The notes beneath the pieces were generated by a model that saw nothing but the letters and a program-made list of their open reading frames with translations, made no database searches and had not been told where the DNA came from. This document shows positions 33,261-45,200 of a stretch of 47,271 nucleotides of DNA, piece by piece. The DNA is taken from NCBI GenBank assembly GCA_037447605.1, contig CM074808.1, positions 3,811,188-3,858,458 of the forward strand. The letters are read 5' to 3'. A program made the translations under genes and the position numbers. Every line of letters begins with the position of its first letter. Position 1 is the stretch's first letter. This stretch comes from Zygnema circumcarinatum (taxonomy: Eukaryota; Streptophyta; Zygnematophyceae; Zygnematales; Zygnemataceae).

Positions 33261-36200
33261 ATGAGGCCCCGCGCAGACCTTAAGCCGGCCATGGCTGCCA
33301 CGTGGCGCTACCATGGCTCGGATTCCATGCGCTTCCTCCTCCTTGTGCTCCTCCTCTTCGTAGCGGAGCAGCCATGGCGGGCCCATGGCTGCCCTCCTCC
33401 TCCTCGCTGGACCCTCCTCGCCGCCTTCACCGCAAAGGCGCGCACCGTTTTAAGGAGGGCGGGGGAGCCAAAGGAGAGGGTGTCGCTGCGATCTGGAAAA
33501 TATTTACACAAGGTGCGCCTTGGTCTATTTTTTTTTATGTATAATTTTAAGATGATGATTCCATTTTTTTAGTTTTTGGTTTTTACGATTTCGAGAGTGA
33601 ACGATACCTTTAATGTTAATGAAATGTTGAACAACTTGGGTTCGAATTTGGTTTAAAAATGATGACTTGCTGGAGAGGAAGAGGAAGAATGGCAACTGAG
33701 CGAGACCCAATGATTGAAACGTTTCAATTTTTAATTTTAGATTTAAATTTTGCAGAGGTGGTCTCCCCCTCCCCTTCACGCCTCAAAAAGAAAAAGGAAC
33801 GGGAATCAGCAAAAAAAGAGATTTGATGGCTCAAAATAGATCAACACATTCACATCAAGAGAATGTTCAACAACTTAGAGCTATGAAGCATCCTTGGAAT
33901 CATCGGCAATGGTTGGCCATACCAATGGTTGGAATCATTGACAATGGTTGGCCATAAGGTGGAGAGAGTGGGAGAGAGAGGAGAGAGCGAGAAAGTACAG
34001 ACATTAAACAGGAAGAATATATAACATTTGAGCTTCTTATTCTCTCCCCCTCCCTTTGATTTCGCCCTAAATTCTTCTCGTTGTAGGTTGAGCATTGCAA
34101 GAAGGGCGGGCCTTTGAATTGTTGTAGCGATCGATCCGATGGACTTTATCGAGACCCCTTCACATGGCCTCCCTGCAGGTACAGTATTCCCCCTCGCTAA
34201 ATTCATCAAGGCAACGGTTGGACTGTGTGGAGAGAGAGGGGGAGAGAAGGAAGAGGGAAAGAGAAAGGGAGAGAGAGGGAGAGGGAGAGGGGGAGGGAAA
34301 GGGAGAGGGAGAGGGAGAGAGAGAGAGAGGGGGAGGGAGAGAGAGGGAGAGGGGGAGGAAGAGGGAAAGCGAGAGGGGGAGGAAGAGGGAAAGAGAGAGG
34401 GAGAGAGAGTGGGAGAGGGAGAGGGAGAGAGGGAGAGAGAGGGAGAGCGAGAGGAAGAGGGAGAGAGAGGGAGAGGGAGAGAGAGAGGGAGGGAGAGAGA
34501 GTGGGAGAGGGAGAGGGTGAGAGAAATGGAGAGGGAGAGAGAGGGAGAGGTAGAAGGAGAGGGAGAGGGAGGGGGAGAGAGAGAGGGGGGGAAGGACGAG
34601 GGAGAGAGACGGAGCGGGAGAGGGAGAGAGATGGAGAGGTCGAGGGAGAGGGAGACCTACCTCTTTTAGAAAAACACAAGAGAGATGCACTACAAGAAGA
34701 CACAGCTAAGTGCCTAAGACTTAGCGTATCAGATAATGCTCAAGAGGATGTTGAAGGGGACTTGAACTTGCGTTCATGTGTTTGAAGTGAAGTTATTTGT
34801 TTTTTGCAGCGCATTCTGTAAGTGTTCGGGAGGATGCTTAGTAAATTTCACTGTCTGTAGTGAAGGCCTCCTCTTTAGCACTCTCCGGGGGGGCTGTGAC
34901 TCGCCCCACCTCTCCTCCTGCTCCCATCGGGAAGAGGACGCACTGAATAATAGGCATAGCAATAATGCCGAAGAGGAGGGCGGGGGAGAGAGAGTGGGAG
35001 GGGTGAGAGAGGAGGAGGAGGAAGCGGAGGAGGAAGAGGAGGAAGAGGATGAGGAGGAGGAGGAGGAGGAGGAGGAGGAGGAGGAGGAGGAGGGGGACAC
35101 TTATTTAAGCTTCAGAGAAGTGGGGTCCGAACATGATGTCAGCATTCTCAAGAAAAAAAAACGTCCCCATAGCATATGGAAACCGTTGGTAAGTGGTAGA
35201 ACGCATTCCCTGAATGCAAGGCGGCATTCTCCTGATGGAGGGAGACACGGAAGGGCAAGACAACTCTCTGAAGACGAAGAAGTAGACTTCGTACGGGGAG
35301 GTAAACGTCCCCCAGGTGAAGGAAATCGTCCCCCAGGTGTAGGGAAACATCCCCCAGGAGAAGGAAAACGTCCCCCAGGTGTAGGAAAACGTCCCCCAGG
35401 TGTAGGAAAGCGTCCCCCAGGTGTAGGAAAGCGTCCCCCGGGTGAAGGAAAACGTCCCTCCGGTGAAGGAAAACGTCCCCCCGGTGAAGGAAAACGTCCC
35501 CCAGGTGAAGGAAAGCGTCCTCCTGGTGAAGGAAAACATCCCCCAGGGAATGGTAACGTACCTCCTTGCGAGGGTAGGAGGCCACCTGAACAAGATGGAC
35601 GACCTCCCGGTGTCGGAGAAAACATCTCACCCTGTCTCCAAGAGTCCCCTGAACCCCCTAAACCCTCTGCTCCTCCCCCCCCCCCTCCCCCTTCACTCTC
35701 TCCTTCCCTTCATTCTCCCCCTCGCTCTCCCCCTCTCCCCCTTTCTCCCACTTCCCCACCACCATTTTGTAGTTTATCATCTTCGGGGGGGCCGTGTCCC
35801 TCTCCCTCCCTCCCTCCGTCATTCTTGAGCCCCCCTCGACCTCCTCCATCTCCGCCGGCATTCTTTCTCTATAATTCATGGAACCCGGCCACCTTGCCAA
35901 AGCCGCCACAAGTGGTTAGTTTCAACTCTTAGCTCGTCTGTTTAAGCGTTGAAGCAGGGATGTGGGAGTGGGAGTTAAATGTGGCTGTGTTGTAAGCAAA
36001 TTTGTCTTTTTTTGTGTAATTTAATGGTTGCCGCGGTTTACTTCCAATTCTTTAGGGTATCCATAGGACCTTATATCTGGGCTCTGATGGGAGGTGGGCT
36101 TCAGATTAGCGATGGCTGCTGCCAAGGGAGGAAGAACGGTATTTTTCAGAACTTTCTGGCCAAGCCGCCTTGCAGGTGATTATTACATAACAAAACGACA

Positions 36201-39200
36201 CCGATTCGAACGTTCAATAATTTTAATCTAAGTTTAATCTTGGAACTTAATGTAACAAAAAACTAAAAGACTTACTGAATTTAAGTTCTAATCTCGTCAA
36301 GTTTCGGGTTCATGTAATGCAGGCAATTTTGTGAATGTGATGAGAACGGAAAGCTTGTGAGTGGCGGTCTGTGTCCGGAGGGGCTCCTTTGGAGTCCGGA
36401 GTTGCAGACCTGCGACAACGCGGACTTTGTTACCTGCTTGAATACAAATTCGAGCCTTCTTCCCCCCAACACCCCATATTATTCCCCTCCGGCGAATCCC
36501 CCCCCTCCTCCTCTGGTAATGGGTTTGAAGCCCAAAAATCTAAAATCATCTCTACCTTTGAACTAGATTCAACTACCACAATGATGATATAAAAATTGAC
36601 CAAAAATGGTTTACTTTTATTTGTATATATATATATATATATATCTTTTTTGTAATTTATTGATAAAGTACGTTTGTACGCTGTCACATGCAGCCCAACA
36701 AAGGAGTTTTGAATTCAGGCTACGTCGACCGCTACGCTCTCATAGAAGCGTGCACTCCTTCGTGCACTCCGTTAGAGATGGTGAAGTTCAACAGCAGATT
36801 CCGGTATCAAACCGTTCCCAGGAGTGAAATCCGTTCAACTGTAAGCTGGCGAAACTATAGCAACGAGGTTCGATACCAAGGAACTTGCGGTAAGTAAAAA
36901 TAACAAGCCTTCGGAAAAGTTTGAGTTTGTTTCGTTTCTTTCTTTTTGGCGCCTACTATTATTTAAAAAAAAAAAAATTGTTCAAAAAGGTTGTTTTTCG
37001 CCTCATTGCAGATGGATGCTGGGCTTTCAGCGTAGTTGAAGCAGTTGAAATATCGATCAACATAAACGACCACGTGTTGGGGGCCCCTCTTTCCGTACAG
37101 CAACTTTTAGACTGTCTGCCTCAGCATGGAGACAGTTGTGAAGGAGGGGACCCAGTAGACGCTTTGGAGTATGTTGCGAATTTGGGAGGTCTAAATTATG
37201 ATTTCAATTACCCTCAGCTTTCAGGAGAAGTTCGAAATGGCACTTGTCAGACGATTCCGGTGAGACCTAAAATTTATAAATTCTAAAAAAAAAACTCAAA
37301 AATTAAGAATCCAGAAAAAGTCGAGCTTTTTCCTCTAATGTATAACGGCTTTGTCTACATTGACAGAGTAAGGTATTCTTTCTGGCTGTTCTATGCGCAG
37401 CTGTTATGCAACTGAACTGAAGGGATATGTTCTATGTGTCTGCAGTTACAGAACGAGAGGAGTCTAGTAGTTGGATGGGAGCAAATTCCGAACAACAATG
37501 CAACCGCGCTAATGCAAGTGGTCAACAGTCAGCCTGCAATCATTGCAATATGCACATGTGATTCGTTCCTCGAGTACAGACAAGTACGACAAAAACGAGG
37601 GAGGAGGGAGAGGGAGAGAGTTGGGGGAGCGAGTGGCGGAAGGAAGGGAGAGATAAACTTCCTTTCTTTAATTTCCTGTTCGGAAGTTCAGGTCGGCAGT
37701 GATTCCCATACTGCTTTCTCCCAATATTGATAAATTTCCGCATTTTGTAAATTGAACTTCATTGATTTGTTTGACAGGGCATTTTCACAGATCCGGATGG
37801 ACAATGCAATGGTCTTCCGGACCACAACCTGGTGGTGATCGGCTACGGAACAGAGAACGGAGTTCCATATTGGCTCGCAAAAAATTCGTGGGGCATAGAT
37901 TGGGGTGAAGATGGGTACATGCGCATTTATCGAAATATGACCGGCTCCGGAATCGCCAATATGTACTTAATCGCTCCTGTATATCCAGTCATCAATGCAT
38001 ACCCTACAGGGAAACAGAGCGCCCAAAGGAGAGACCTTCTCGGTAAATTCAACGCAAACTTTCCTTGTAAATGCCGATCACAAGTTGCATGGGGTTAGGT
38101 TACTAACATAGGTTTTCACAGCAACATTTTTCACTTCAAGTCTTAGAAACTGAATCTCATTCTCCTTGTTGCGTTCTGAGCTTTGAACTTGGCAAAGTCG
38201 AATTGGGTTTTGTTACCTTATTTGTAAGAGGTGAAGTTATGTGAATTGAAGGATTCCTTTTCCCTTCCCCAGTTCCTTCAGGAAATCCAACGCAATCGCC
38301 AACTCCATTTCCAGCCCGTCTTCCAACACCACTCTCTCCCATCCTCCTCCATACCATCCCTTCCCTACCTCCATTCGCCCATGGCTCCTCTCCCTCCCCT
38401 TTCGCGCCTGGCCCATCTCCCTATCCTTCACCTTTCGCCCCCTCTCCCTCTATTTCCGACTTTGGCCTCTCTCCCTCTCTATTCGCCACCGGATCTTCTC
38501 CCACTGCCCCCTCTACCTCGCCCACTCCCGTCCCTGCTCCCTTTCCTTCGCTCCCCATCCCCTGTCCCTCCCCTTCCTCTCCCTCCCCTTCCTCTCCCTC
38601 CCCTTCCTCTCCCTCCCCTTCCTCTCCCCCACCCTCTCTCTCCTGTCCCTCCCCTTCCTCTCCCTCCCCTTCCTCTCCCTCCCCTTCCTCTCCCTCCCCT
38701 TCCTCTCCCCCACCCTCTCTCTCCCCTTTCGCCCCTGGCCCCTGTCCCTATCCTCTCCGACCAGGACCTCCTCACTCTGCCCCCTCTATCATTCCGACTC
38801 CCGGCCCTGCTCCCTCTCCTTCGTTCTCCATCGCCTCTCGCTCCCCTTCCTCGCCCACCCCCTCCCCCTCTCCTCTCGCCCCTGGACCTTCTCCCTCTGC
38901 CCCCTCCATCTCTCCCACTCCCGGCCCTCCTCCCTATCCTTCCCTCCCAATCCCCTCGCTCTCTCCTTCCTCTCCCGCCCCCTCTCCCTCTCCTTTTGCC
39001 CCAGGCCCCTCTCCCACTACTCTCGCCACAAAACCGTCTCCCTCGGCCTCCTCTACCTCTCCCACTTCCGGCCCTGTCGCCTTTCCTTCGTTCCCCATCC
39101 CCTCTCCCTCTCCTTCCGCCCCTGCCTCATCTCCCACACTTTTCGCCCCTGGACCTTCTCCCTCTGCCAACTCAACCTCTCCTACTCCCGTCCCTGCACC

Positions 39201-42200
39201 CTTTCCTTTGTTCCCTATACCCCCTCCCTCTCCTTTCGCCCCTGGCCCCACTCCCACTGCTCTCGCTCCTGAACCCTCTCCGTCTGCCCCGTCTATCTCT
39301 CCCTCTCCCGGCCCTACTCCCTTTCCTTCGTTCCCCATCCCATCGCCCTCTCCTTCCTCTCCCGCCCCCTCTCCCACTCCTCTCGCCCCTGGACCTCCTC
39401 CCTCTGCCCCCTCTACCTCTCCCACTCCCGGCCCTACTCCCTTTCCTTCATTCCCCATCCCCTCTTCCTCGCCTTCCTCTCCCACTCCCTCTCCCACTCC
39501 TCTCGCCCCTGGACCTTCTCCCTCTGCCCCCTCTACCTCTCCCACTCCCGGCCCTACTCCCTTTCCTTCATTCCCCATCCCCTCTCCCTCTCCTTCCTCT
39601 CCCGCCCCCTCTCCCACTCCTCTCGCCCCTGGACCTCCTCTCGCCCCTGGACCTTCTCCCTCTGCCCCCTCTACCTCTCCCACTCCCGGCCCTACTCCCT
39701 TTCCTTCATTCCCCATCCCCTCTCCCTCTCCTTCCTCTCTCGCCCCCTCTCCCTCTCCTTCCTCTCCCGCTCCCTCTCCCACTCCTCTCGCCCCTGGACC
39801 TTCTCCCTCTGCCCCCTCTACCTCTCCCACTCCCGGCCCTACTCCCTTTCCTTCATTCCCCATCCCCTCTCCCTCTCCTTCCTCTCCCGCCCCGCCCTCT
39901 CTCCCACTCCTTTCGCTCCTGGACCTTCTCCCTTTGCTCCCTCTACCTCTCCCTCTCCCGGCCCTACTCCCTTTCCTTCATTCCCCATCCCCTTCCTCTC
40001 CTTCCCGCCCCCTCTCCCTCTCCTCTCGCCCCTGGACCTTCTCCCTCTGCCCCCTCTCCCTCTCCCACTCCCGGCCCTACTCCCTTTCCTTCCTTCCCAA
40101 TCCCCTCTCCCTCTCCTTCCTCTCCCGCCCCCTCTCCCACTCCTCTCGCCCCTGGACCTTCTCCCTTTGCTCCCTCTACCTCTCCCTCTCCCGGCCCTAC
40201 CCCCTTTCCTTCCTTCCCCATGCCCTCTCCCTCTCCTTCATCTCCCACCCCCTCTCCCTCTCCTTTCGCCCCTGGCTCGTCTCCCTCTCCTCTCGCCCCT
40301 GGACCTTCTCCCTCTGCCCCCTCTCCCTCTCCCACTCCCGGCCCTACTCCCTTTCCTTCCTTCCCAATCCCCTCTCCCTCTCCTTCCTCTCCCGCCCCCT
40401 CTCCCACTCCTCTCGCCCCTGGACCTTCTCCCTCTGCCCCCTCTCCCTCTCCCACTCCCGGCCCTACTCCCTTTCCTTCCTTCCCCATCCCCTCTCCCTC
40501 TCCTTCCTCTCCCGCCCCCTCTCCCACTCCTTTCGCTCCTGGACCTTCTCCCTTTGCTCCCTCTCCCTCTCCCTCTCCCGGCCCTACTCCCTTTCCTTCC
40601 TTCCCCATCCCCTCTCCTTCTCCTTCCTCTCCCGCCCCCTCTCCCACTCCTCTCGCCCCTGGACCTTCTCCCTCTGCCCCCTCTCCCTCTCCCACTCCCG
40701 GCCCTACTCCCTTTCCTTCCTTCCCAATCCCCTCTCCCTTTCCTTCCTTCCCAATCCCCTCTCCCTCTCCTTCCTCTTCCGCCCCCTCTCCCTCTCCCTC
40801 TCCCTTCCTCTCCCCCCTCTCCCTCTCCTTCCTCTCCCGCCCCCTCTCCCACTCCTCTCGCTCCTGGACCTTCTCCCTCTGCCCCCTCTCCCTCTCCCAC
40901 TCCCGGCCCTACTCCCTTTCCTTCCTTCCCCATCCCCTCTCCTTCTCCTTCCTCTCCCGCCCCCTCTCCCACTCCTCTCGCTCCTGGACCTTCTCCCTCT
41001 GCCCCCTCTCCCTCTCCCACTCCCGGCCCTACTCCCTTTCCTTCCTTCCCAATCCCCTCTCCCTCTCCTTCCTCTCCCGCCCCCTCTCCCACTCCTCTCG
41101 CCCCTGGACCTTCTCCCTCTGCCCCCTCTCCCTCTCCCACTCCCGGCCCTACTCCCTTTCCTTCCTTCCCAATCCCCTCTCCCTCTCCTTCCTCTCCCGC
41201 CCCCTCTCCCACTCCTTTCGCTCCTGGACCTTCTCCCTTTGCTCCCTCTACCTCTCCCTCTCCCGGCCCTACTCCCTTTCCTTCCTTCCCCATCCCCTCT
41301 CCCTCTCCTTCCTTTCCCGCCCCCTCGCCCACTCCTCTCGCCCCTGGACCTTCTCCCTCTGCCCCCTCTCCCTCTCCCACTCCCGGCCCTACTCCCTTTC
41401 CTTCCTTCCCCATCCCCTCTCCCTCTCCTTCCTCTCCCGCCCCCTCTCCCACTCCTTTCGCTCCTGGACCTTCTCCCTTTGCTCCCTCTACCTCTCCCTC
41501 TCCCGGCCCTACTCCCTTTCCTTCATTCCCCATCCCCTCTCCCTCTCCTTCCTCTCCCGCCCCCTCTCCCACTCCTCTCGCCCCTGGACCTTCTCCCTCT
41601 GCCCCCTCTCCCCCTCCCACTCCCGGCCCTACTCCCTTTCCTTCCCCCCCCCGCCCCTCTCCCTCTCCTTCCTCTCCCGCCCCCTCGCCCACTCCTCTCG
41701 CCCCTGGACCTTCTCCCTCTGCCCCCTCTCCCTCTCCCACTCCCGGCCCTACTCCCTTTCCTTCCTTCCCAATCCCCTCTCCCTCTCCTTCCTCTCCCGC
41801 CCCCTCTCCCACTCCTCTCGCCCCTGGACCTTCTCCCTCTGCCCCCACTACCTCTCCCACTCCCGGCCCTGCGCCCTTTCCTTCCTTCCCAATCCCCTCT
41901 CCCTCTCCTTCCTCTTCCGCCCCCTCTCCCTCTCCTTTCGCTCCAAGCCCTTCGCCCACTCTCCCCTCTTTCCCTCTCACTCCCGGCCTTGCTCCATTTC
42001 CCTCCTCGCCCATTCTTTCTCCCCCTCTTTCCCCAGGGCTTCCAGTTCCCAATCGCCCCCCCTCCCTCCATCCCTCGCCTCCATTTTTCTTTCCTCCTGT
42101 ATCCTCTCCTCCTCCACTCCTTCTTATTCCCCCACCTCCAAAGAGTCCTCCCACTCCTCCGGGTAAGCCACTTCCTTCGTTCTTTCTTCCTTCTTTCTTG

Positions 42201-45200
42201 CTTTAACCATTTACCATCCATTTTTCTTTTGTCCTTTTAATTTGTTTGCCATATGTATTTTTTTTCAAATTTGTTAAAGACGTTCTATGTTGAATCTTGC
42301 AGCCACTGCTTGTGACGGCGGAATTCGCTTCAATGCATGTGGGGGTGGTGCCTGTATCCCCTACCCGAGTGATATTACCAAATACACGTGTCAGTGTCCT
42401 ACTGGCTACACAAGTGTTCAAAATCAGGACGGAAATGAAGTGTGCACTCAAAGTAAGCTCATCCCTCCCTCTGTCATTCCTTTCCTTATTTTCAAAAGTA
42501 CAAAACAAAATGACCATCACATAACATCATAATTACATTAAAACCTATCAGAATGATTGCTTTTAGAAAACCCAGAAAACCCAGAAACTCAGAAAATCTA
42601 ATTTTTTGAAATGTTGTATGTTTTTTTTACAGTTGATGTTTGCTCGGGATTGACATACAACCCTTGTGGAGTTGGCCTGTAAGGCCCTTTATCCCCTTCT
42701 TCTGAAAATTCTGAAAGAAGACGTGTAATTAGGGTGTTTGCTGTTCCGTTGGGTTTGGGGTTCAGGATTTTTGACGGTAGTTAGGGTTTCCAGGTCTTCA
42801 GAGAAGTCGATTGTCTCATGGTGTACGAGTATTCACTGTGAATTGACCGTGTTTGTTGAAAAGGAAATCTTTCTCTCTCTTTCTCTTCCTGCTGTCTCAC
42901 TCTTTCCCTCTCGTCTTCCCTTCCCCCCCCACTTCCCGTCTCCCCTCTCCCCCACTCCCCTCCCCCCCTCTCCCCTATCCTCTCCCCCCCTCTCCCCTCT
43001 CCTCTCTCTCTCTCTACCTCTCTCTCTCCCCTCTCTCTCTTTCTCCCTCTCTCTCTCTTCCCTCTCTCTCTCTCCTTCTCCCCCTCTCATTTCTCTCCTT
43101 CTGTCCTCTCTCACTTTCTCTCCCTCTCTCTCTCTCCCCCCCTCTCTCTCTGCAGATGCGCGAATGACGGAAAAGGGAACTATGAATGCGACTGCAGCGC
43201 CTTCAGTGGCTTCTCTGAAGGAACTCGAACGGACGGCTCGAAGACTTGCGTTCCAAGTAATCGCAACCGTCTAATCATAGCATATAATCTTTTTGCATCA
43301 TTGCATTTTCCTTTTATCCACTCAAAAATATAAAGAAAGAAGAGAAGAAACCGCTGAAGATTTTGAAAAAAAAAAGTGACAAATACAGAGTTTATTTATT
43401 TATTTATTTTTCCTTTTGTCTCATGTTTATGTTTGGGCTGCAGCTGCGGCAACCTCCCTCTCCGCAGAAAACAACACTTACACCGTGCCGGACGGAAGCC
43501 TTACCTGCTCAGAAATCGCTAAAATCAACTTCTTGGATTTTGATGATCTCCTCTCCTTGAATCCAGTAAGGTGGACCTAGTCTGCAAAAAGGATCCACCT
43601 CGGATCAACCCCTTCCACTACTTACAGAAATTTTCATCCTTCATTGTCTTCTGGATTGCTCATTTTTGGTGCACAACAAGAGGGTGGTTAGGGTTATACT
43701 TCACGTGATTAAGCTCTGATTTCTCGATTTCTTTACTTATGAGTTGCTTTTCTTTTCTTTTTCTTTCTCAGTATCTCAGTCTATACTGCGGACTAGACAG
43801 ACCAGAGGCAGAAGTTCCGGAAGGTACGGAGCTGGCAGTGGGTCCGGTTGTAAGGGACATTGCCTGCGGAGTAATATATAGCACAATTAAGGTACGAAAT
43901 AACATTGACATACAGTAGTAGATTTTTCTCTCTCTCTCTCTCTCTCACTCGCTTTCCCTCTCTCTTTGTAAGAAAAGTAAGTGCCATCTGTAAACTCGAT
44001 GCAATTGCAATAATGCAATGTTTCAGCAGAAATGCTTCAAGTTAATAGGGTATGTCCGACTTATAAATCATAAGTAGTGCTGAAGAGAAAACTTCCGTAG
44101 ATCTGATACGAAAACGAATACTCCGGTGACATAGCGATCCGAAAGGAGTCCTCCGTATAAAAATCTCCAGTACTACTGAAGGAAAAACTTCCGCTTGGTT
44201 TTTGTTCAAGTCTGACATGCCCTAATATATTGTTAACGTTTTAATTGTGATTGCAGGGAGATACATGTAACAGTATAGTGAATCTGTTCAGCAGTCCTCC
44301 CAAAGCTCTCTCTTTGGATAAATTGGTCGCCGTCAATCCTCCCTCTACCCTAAACTGCCAAAATCCCGACGCCGATTTAGGGCCTAATTTGCCGGTGCGG
44401 TTGAACATTCCATATTTCAGCCCCTTGAAATTAAACGTTTGTGATTTAAAGTTCAGGGTTTGATGGATGAGAGGTGTCCGTTGAATGTTTGTCGTTCATG
44501 ATTGAGCCATGGAATGAATCTTGAAATTTTAGGGCTATGAGGGTGTTCAGGCTTCTCTCCCTTCCTCTTCTCTTACTCCCTCCACCATCCTTCTCCCCAC
44601 CTTCTCCCCCTCTCCCTCCCTCCCCCTTCTCTCCCCTCTCTCCCTTTCCCTCCCCTCTCATTCACCCCTTCTCTCTCCTCCCCTCCCCTCCTCTCTCATT
44701 CCCCCCTTCTCTCTCCTCCCCTCCCCTCCCCCCCTCCATTCCCCTCTCTCTCCCTCCCTCTTCTCTCCCCCCTCCACTTCTCTTTCCCCCCCTCCCCTTT
44801 TCCTCCCCCCTCCCTCTCCCCCCCTCTCCCTCCCTCACTCTCTCTCTCTCTCTCTCTCCCTCTCCCTCTCTCACTCTGTCTCTCTCTGTCTCTCCCTGTG
44901 GCGGTCCCCGTGCAGGTGTGCGTGGAGCCGAGCCCGTACTACAAGAGCCAGCTGTGCGGGCAGTACTACGAGGTGCTCCCAGCGGACCGCGGCCGCGGCT
45001 GCGCCTTTCTGTACGCGGGCCGCACCACGGCGCTCGAGTTCTTCGCGCTCAACCCCGGGATCAACTGCGACGCGCTCGTGCAGGGGGACCTGGTCGGCCG
45101 CCGCTCAACCCTAAACCCCAAACTCCTGCAACCTATCTTGATCTTAACTATTGAAAAATCTACAAATCTTGAAACCCTGCAGCACGAAAAGGAGGAGACT

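Larger units (their letters stand above)
33261..35914 (+). other. Signal peptide, first CBM14-like module and charged repeat linker, exons 1-3 (right copy)
   Basis: Exons 33261-33512, 34105-34178 (acceptor could be 3 bases earlier) and 34810-35914. Exon 1 has the core [17 protein letters not shown]. Exons 2-3 give [37 protein letters not shown] and CDSPHLSSC, the six-cysteine pattern. Exon 3 then has a long Glu run (about 35005-35095), basic heptads of the G(V/E)GKRPP type, and a Pro/Ser end before donor GTTAGT. Confidence 0.72.

Noticed and set aside
33643-33660. tRNA-like GGTTCGAATTTGG
   Set aside because: It resembles a T-loop, but no acceptor stem, D-arm or anticodon arm can be drawn upstream.
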